Assembly (NCBI GenBank): GCA_964400655.1
Contig: CAYNVN010000182.1
Location: forward strand, 1 to 9,629
Reading direction: 5' to 3'
Length of the DNA: 9,629 bases
From: B16-G9 sp964400655
Lineage (GTDB): Bacteria > Bacteroidota > Bacteroidia > Bacteroidales > F082
The position numbers and the translations under genes were made by a program. Below the pieces are notes generated by a model, which did not search any database, was not told the origin of the DNA, and saw only the letters and a list, made by a program, of their open reading frames with translations. This document shows positions 5,971-9,629 of the stretch, in pieces. Every line of letters starts with the position of its first letter. Within the stretch, counting starts at the first letter, position 1.

Positions 5971-6861
5971 TTACAAAGGTGTTTGATAAGATGAGATGAT
6001 ACGTTGTAACTGAACCTGTAATGCTTTGTTGACTTTTACAAGAGGTAATCGCAAATTGTTTTTCACCAAATCCATCATACTTAAAGCGGCTTTTATGCCG
6101 GCAGGATTTCCGTCGGCAAAAATGGCATCAATAAAATCGAGCAGTGAGAAATGTATTTTTAATGCCTGATCATATTTCTTTTTCTTAAGCAACCTAACCA
6201 TTTCCGAATACTCTTTGGGGTATCCCATGGCAGCCACCGAAATCACACCGTCGGCCCCCATCGTCATCATCGGAAAGGTTAACGCATCGTCACCAGAAAA
6301 CACTTTAAAACCCTCCGGGCGGTCTCTCAATATTTTCATTACCTGTCCCATGTTACCCGATGCCTCTTTAACCGCCATGATGTTACCAAACTCCTTTGCC
6401 AGCCTCAAAGTGGTTTCGGCGGTAATGTTTGAACCGGTACGTCCCGGAACATTGTATAAAATAACCGGTACGGGACTTGCTCCCGCAATCAGTTTAAAAT
6501 GGTTGTAAATCCCCTTTTGATTGGGTTTATTGTAATAAGGTGCCACCGATAAAATAGCATCAACACCATCAAACTCCAGCTCTTTAATCATATCAACCAC
6601 GGCATGGGTATTGTTTCCTCCACAACCTACAACAATAGGTACTCTTCCGCTAACCGTTTCCTTAATAAAATTAACAACCGCATATTTTTCATCACGGCTA
6701 AGGGTTGCCGCCTCACTTGTTGTTCCCAGTGCCACAATAAAATCAACACCTCCGTTAATGATGTGTTCAATAATTGCTCCCAGCGAAGTAAAATCCACCG
6801 TTCCATAATTATGAAAGGGAGTTACAATGGCAACTCCGGTTCCGTCGATAGTTGTTTTCAT
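5971..6861 (-). CDS. dapA: 4-hydroxy-tetrahydrodipicolinate synthase
   Basis: DapA condenses pyruvate with aspartate semialdehyde, the first committed step to diaminopimelate and lysine, in the cytosol. The 296 residues form one TIM barrel of normal family length. Visible landmarks are GTTSE (46-50), holding the Thr pair of the proton relay; APYYNKP (107-113); YNVPGRTG (136-143), with the catalytic Tyr136 and substrate-binding Arg141; and the Schiff-base lysine Lys165 in AVKEASG. GDDALTF (190-196) and GVISV (205-209) follow as expected. The related N-acetylneuraminate lyase group is unlikely given the TTSE and NVPGRTG motifs. It is the first gene of a minus-strand pair with the M14 carboxypeptidase and diverges from the hydrolase gene at 6968. 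I see no riboswitch in the 106-bp divergent spacer, which is too short to hold a full lysine riboswitch. Confidence 0.95.
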   Translation of the reverse strand: MKTTIDGTGVAIVTPFHNYGTVDFTSLGAIIEHIINGGVDFIVALGTTSEAATLSRDEKYAVVNFIKETVSGRVPIVVGCGGNNTHAVVDMIKELEFDGVDAILSVAPYYNKPNQKGIYNHFKLIAGASPVPVILYNVPGRTGSNITAETTLRLAKEFGNIMAVKEASGNMGQVMKILRDRPEGFKVFSGDDALTFPMMTMGADGVISVAAMGYPKEYSEMVRLLKKKKYDQALKIHFSLLDFIDAIFADGNPAGIKAALSMMDLVKNNLRLPLVKVNKALQVQLQRIISSYQTPL

Positions 6862-6888
6862 TAAATGTTGGTTTTGAAAAATGAATTG

Positions 6889-6896
6889 TAAAATTA
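6889..6896 (-). promoter_or_regulatory. Weak candidate -7 element for dapA
   Basis: Read on the minus strand the bases are TAATTTTA, seven of eight from the TAnnTTTG consensus counting free positions. It sits 27 bp upstream of the dapA ATG. No good -33 TTTG is visible at the right distance, so this is only a suggestion. Confidence 0.2.
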
Positions 6897-6931
6897 AAAA
6901 GATTTATTACTTATGTGGTTATTTTATCAAT

Positions 6932-6939
6932 TACCTTTG
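6932..6939 (+). promoter_or_regulatory. Candidate -7 promoter element for the PhnP-like gene
   Basis: TACCTTTG matches the Bacteroidota -7 consensus TAnnTTTG exactly and lies 28 bp before the ATG at 6968, leaving a short A/T-rich leader. The expected -33 TTTG is not clear; the region about 20 bp upstream reads ttacttatg. The leader has no Shine-Dalgarno, as is usual in this phylum. Confidence 0.5.
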
Positions 6940-6967
6940 ACGATTATAAAAATTTATCTGTTAGTTT

Positions 6968-7729
6968 ATGAAAATCACCTTTTTAGGAACAGGAACTTCA
7001 CAGGGAATACCGGTGGTTGCATGCCCGTGCGATGTATGCCGGAGCAACGACATTCACGACAAACGCCTCAGAACCTCAATATTGATAGAAACCGACGATA
7101 AATCATTTACCATTGATGCCGGCCCTGATTTCAGGTATCAGATGCTTAAAAACCGTGTTAACCACCTTGATGCCATACTGATTACCCATAGTCACAAAGA
7201 TCATATCGGCGGACTCGACGACGTACGTTCATACAACTACCTGCAACGAAAAGCCATGGATATTTATGCAGCTCCTGCCCATCAGGAGGAGATCAAAAGA
7301 GAGTACTCTTACGCTTTTCAGGAATATCCTTATCCGGGTGTGCCCAGTTTTAATTTAATTGATATAGATGACAAACCGTTCTTTATGGGTGCGACAAAAA
7401 TAATTCCTGTTCCGGTAATGCACATGAGCATGGAGGTTACAGGTTTCAGGATTGGCGATTTTGCATACATTACCGATGCCAATTACATTCCCGGTAACAT
7501 GCTGGCCCGGCTGCTCGACTGTAAAGTTATTGTATTAAACGCATTACGAAAAAAACATCACCTCTCTCACTACAACCTCGAAGAAGCGGTTAACGTATTA
7601 AACTTTTTGCGTCCTCAAAAAGCATACATCACTCATATCAGCCACCTAATGGGTTTTCATAAGGAAGTAAACAAAGAACTGCCCGGTTTTATCGAAATGG
7701 CTTACGACGGATTGAAAATTGAGTTGTAA
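6968..7729 (+). CDS. PhnP-like metallo-beta-lactamase-fold phosphodiesterase/hydrolase
   Basis: A 253-residue cytosolic metal-dependent hydrolase. The metal site is complete: THSHKDH (His74, His76, Asp78, His79), His152, Asp170 and His223. The N-terminal loop GTGTSQGIPV with Cys19, Cys21 and Cys24, together with His226, matches the extra structural zinc site of PhnP. E. coli PhnP cleaves 5-phosphoribosyl 1,2-cyclic phosphate in phosphonate breakdown. No phosphonate genes are visible, so the cellular substrate here is unknown; many Bacteroidota carry such an orphan copy. The total length and the spacing of ligands fit the PhnP/MBL family well, while RNase Z would need a different exosite region. 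The gene diverges from dapA and precedes valS by 79 bp in the same direction; valS seems to have its own promoter. I leave the symbol empty because the pathway is not shown. Confidence 0.88.
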   Translation: MKITFLGTGTSQGIPVVACPCDVCRSNDIHDKRLRTSILIETDDKSFTIDAGPDFRYQMLKNRVNHLDAILITHSHKDHIGGLDDVRSYNYLQRKAMDIYAAPAHQEEIKREYSYAFQEYPYPGVPSFNLIDIDDKPFFMGATKIIPVPVMHMSMEVTGFRIGDFAYITDANYIPGNMLARLLDCKVIVLNALRKKHHLSHYNLEEAVNVLNFLRPQKAYITHISHLMGFHKEVNKELPGFIEMAYDGLKIEL

Positions 7730-7772
7730 TGCCCTTGCCGGATTAAAATTTATGACATATCCGTTTGTTTAC

Positions 7773-7780
7773 TATTTTTG
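7773..7780 (+). promoter_or_regulatory. Candidate -7 promoter element for valS
   Basis: TATTTTTG matches TAnnTTTG exactly, 28 bp before the valS ATG, the same distance as the element before the gene at 6968. Upstream, ttatgaca (7750-7757) is a plausible -33 region. This suggests valS is transcribed separately from the hydrolase gene. Confidence 0.5.
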
Positions 7781-7808
7781 CACCTCTTAAAATTAAAAAT
7801 ATCGACAG

Positions 7809-9629
7809 ATGGATTTACCCGGCAAATACAACCCTGCCAATACCGAAGAAAAATGGTACAGCTACTGGATGGAAAAAAAATATTTTCATTCGGAGCCCGA
7901 TGATCGCGAACCATACACCATAGTAATACCTCCGCCCAACGTAACTGGTGTTTTACACATGGGCCACATGCTCAACAACACGTTACAGGATGTAATGATC
8001 AGGCGCGCACGCATGCAGGGAAAAAATGCCTGCTGGGTTCCGGGTACCGACCATGCCTCCATTGCCACCGAAGCAAAAGTTGTAAACAAACTTAAAGAAG
8101 AGGGAATCAGCAAAGAGGATATTGGTCGTGAAAAATTTTTAGAACACGCCTGGGAATGGAAAGAAAAACATGGCGGTATTATTTTGGAACAACTTAAAAA
8201 GCTGGGGGCTTCGTGCGACTGGGACCGGACTAAATTCACCATGGACCCCGATCTTTACGAATCGGTAATTGATGTTTTTATCGACCTTTACAACAAAGGG
8301 CTTATTTACCGCGGTGTCCGCATGATAAACTGGGACCCGAGCGCCCAAACGGCCGTTTCCGATGAGGAAGTTATCCATAAAGAGGTTCCCGGAAAATTGT
8401 ACTATCTGCGTTATCAGGTGGAAGGCGAAAACGACTACATCATTATTGCCACCACCCGCCCCGAAACCATTTTGGGCGATACCGCCGTATGTGTCCATCC
8501 CGATGATGAAAGATTTAAAAAGTTTCATGGCAAAAAGGTTATCGTTCCGCTGGTTAACCGGCCCGTACCTGTTATTACCGACGAATATGTTGACAGGGAG
8601 TTTGGAACGGGAGCCCTTAAAATTACCCCGGCACACGATATAAACGATTACGAAATCGGTTTAAAGCATAAACTGGAAACCATCGACATTTTTAACGATG
8701 ACGGAACCTTAAACGAAGCCGCCCGGTTATTTACTGGCAAAGACCGCTTTACGGTTCAAAAAGAGATTGTTCCTGAACTGGAAAAAGCAGGTAATCTTGT
8801 TAAAATTGAAGATTATACCCACAATGTCGGTTTTAGCGAACGTACCAACGCGGTTATCGAACCCAAACTTTCGTTGCAGTGGTTCTTAAAAATGAACGAA
8901 CTTGCAAAACCGGCCCTCGACGTGGTGATGAACGATGAAATCAAATTTCATCCCGCCAAATTTAAAAACACCTACAAACACTGGATGGAAAATGTCCGCG
9001 ACTGGTGTATATCGCGTCAGTTGTGGTGGGGACAACGTATTCCGGTTTACTATTTGCCCAACGGTGAGATGGTGGTGGCAAAATCAAAAGAGGAAGCAGT
9101 TGAAAAAGCAAAAACCGAATTTGATATGCCCCAACTAACTGCCGCCGACCTAAAACAGGACGAAGATGTAATGGACACCTGGTTCTCTTCGTGGCTATGG
9201 CCCATCAGCGTTTTCGACGGCATTCGTAACCCCGACAATAAAGAGATTAACTATTACTACCCCACCAACGATTTGGTAACGGGGCCTGACATTATCTTTT
9301 TCTGGGTTGCCCGCATGATTATGGCCGGCAAAGAGTACCGTAACGAGGTTCCTTTTAAAAATGTATATTTTACCGGTATTGTTCGCGACAAACTGGGGCG
9401 CAAAATGTCAAAAACCCTCGGCAACTCCCCCGACCCCATCAAACTTATTAATCAATACGGTGCCGATGGTGTTCGTGTGGGTATGTTACTTACGGCACCT
9501 GCCGGTAACGACCTCCCTTTCGATCCTGCACTTTCGGAACAAGGCCGTAATTTCAGCAATAAAATCTGGAATGCCCTGCGTTTGGTAAAAGGATGGGAGA
9601 TAGATAAAGATGTTGAACAACCGGAACAT
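7809..9629 (+). CDS. valS: Valyl-tRNA synthetase, 3' end beyond the window
   Basis: Class I synthetase that charges tRNA-Val and edits misacylated threonine. The frame is open from the ATG at 7809 to the last base, 607 codons of an expected 870-880. The N-terminus PGKYNPANTEEKWYSYW and the ATP-binding HMGH (residues 50-53, in PPPNVTGVLHMGH) are typical of ValRS. The editing domain shows TTRPET (215-220) and GTGALKITPAHD (266-277). DWCISRQLWWGQRIP follows at about 398-412. The second ATP signature is KMSKT at 532-536, where Thr replaces the last Ser of KMSKS. The missing part would hold the rest of the anticodon-binding domain and the C-terminal coiled coil. The start has no Shine-Dalgarno; an exact TAnnTTTG lies 28 bp upstream. 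The 7730-7808 spacer contains no other gene. Confidence 0.97.
   Translation, partial: MDLPGKYNPANTEEKWYSYWMEKKYFHSEPDDREPYTIVIPPPNVTGVLHMGHMLNNTLQDVMIRRARMQGKNACWVPGTDHASIATEAKVVNKLKEEGISKEDIGREKFLEHAWEWKEKHGGIILEQLKKLGASCDWDRTKFTMDPDLYESVIDVFIDLYNKGLIYRGVRMINWDPSAQTAVSDEEVIHKEVPGKLYYLRYQVEGENDYIIIATTRPETILGDTAVCVHPDDERFKKFHGKKVIVPLVNRPVPVITDEYVDREFGTGALKITPAHDINDYEIGLKHKLETIDIFNDDGTLNEAARLFTGKDRFTVQKEIVPELEKAGNLVKIEDYTHNVGFSERTNAVIEPKLSLQWFLKMNELAKPALDVVMNDEIKFHPAKFKNTYKHWMENVRDWCISRQLWWGQRIPVYYLPNGEMVVAKSKEEAVEKAKTEFDMPQLTAADLKQDEDVMDTWFSSWLWPISVFDGIRNPDNKEINYYYPTNDLVTGPDIIFFWVARMIMAGKEYRNEVPFKNVYFTGIVRDKLGRKMSKTLGNSPDPIKLINQYGADGVRVGMLLTAPAGNDLPFDPALSEQGRNFSNKIWNALRLVKGWEIDKDVEQPEH

Noticed and set aside
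6862..6967. Lysine riboswitch before dapA
   Set aside because: The divergent spacer is 106 bp, shorter than the usual riboswitch plus expression platform, A/T-rich, and without paired helices that I can see.

Overview
The window looks like chromosomal DNA from a Bacteroidota bacterium, probably of the Bacteroidales/Marinilabiliales type. Three things point there. A secreted peptidase ends in a type IX secretion (T9SS) type A sorting domain. Start codons lack Shine-Dalgarno sequences and sit behind A/T-rich leaders, with exact matches to the Bacteroidota -7 promoter element TAnnTTTG. The intergenic DNA is rich in dispersed repeat modules of a kind common in this phylum. The assignment is inference from composition and families; no rRNA or tRNA is present to confirm it.

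Region 1 (1-3010) is a tight plus-strand run of three genes: a MobA-like molybdenum cofactor guanylyltransferase, an unrecognised polytopic membrane protein whose two halves resemble the S and T subunits of ECF transporters, and an EamA/DMT-family transporter. The first two overlap by 17 bp and the third starts 10 bp after the second. The block is bracketed by two nested inverted repeats (5-70 with 3155-3220, and 79-110 with 3035-3066) and preceded by an 8-bp tandem repeat array.

Region 2 (3010-3649) is a gene-free spacer between convergent genes. It is packed with repeat modules: two near-identical REP-like 21-mers, a 159-bp element with inverted ends, a 16-bp perfect palindrome, and low-complexity stretches.

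Region 3 (3650-6861, minus strand) is a two-gene operon: dapA (lysine/diaminopimelate synthesis), then after 2 bp a secreted multidomain M14 zinc carboxypeptidase exported by T9SS.

Region 4 (6862-9629, plus strand) holds a PhnP-like metallo-beta-lactamase-fold hydrolase divergent from dapA, then valS (valyl-tRNA synthetase), which runs off the right edge with 607 codons present.

Most of the window is housekeeping. The parts least explained are the ECF-like fusion beside mobA and the nested inverted repeats around that gene block.
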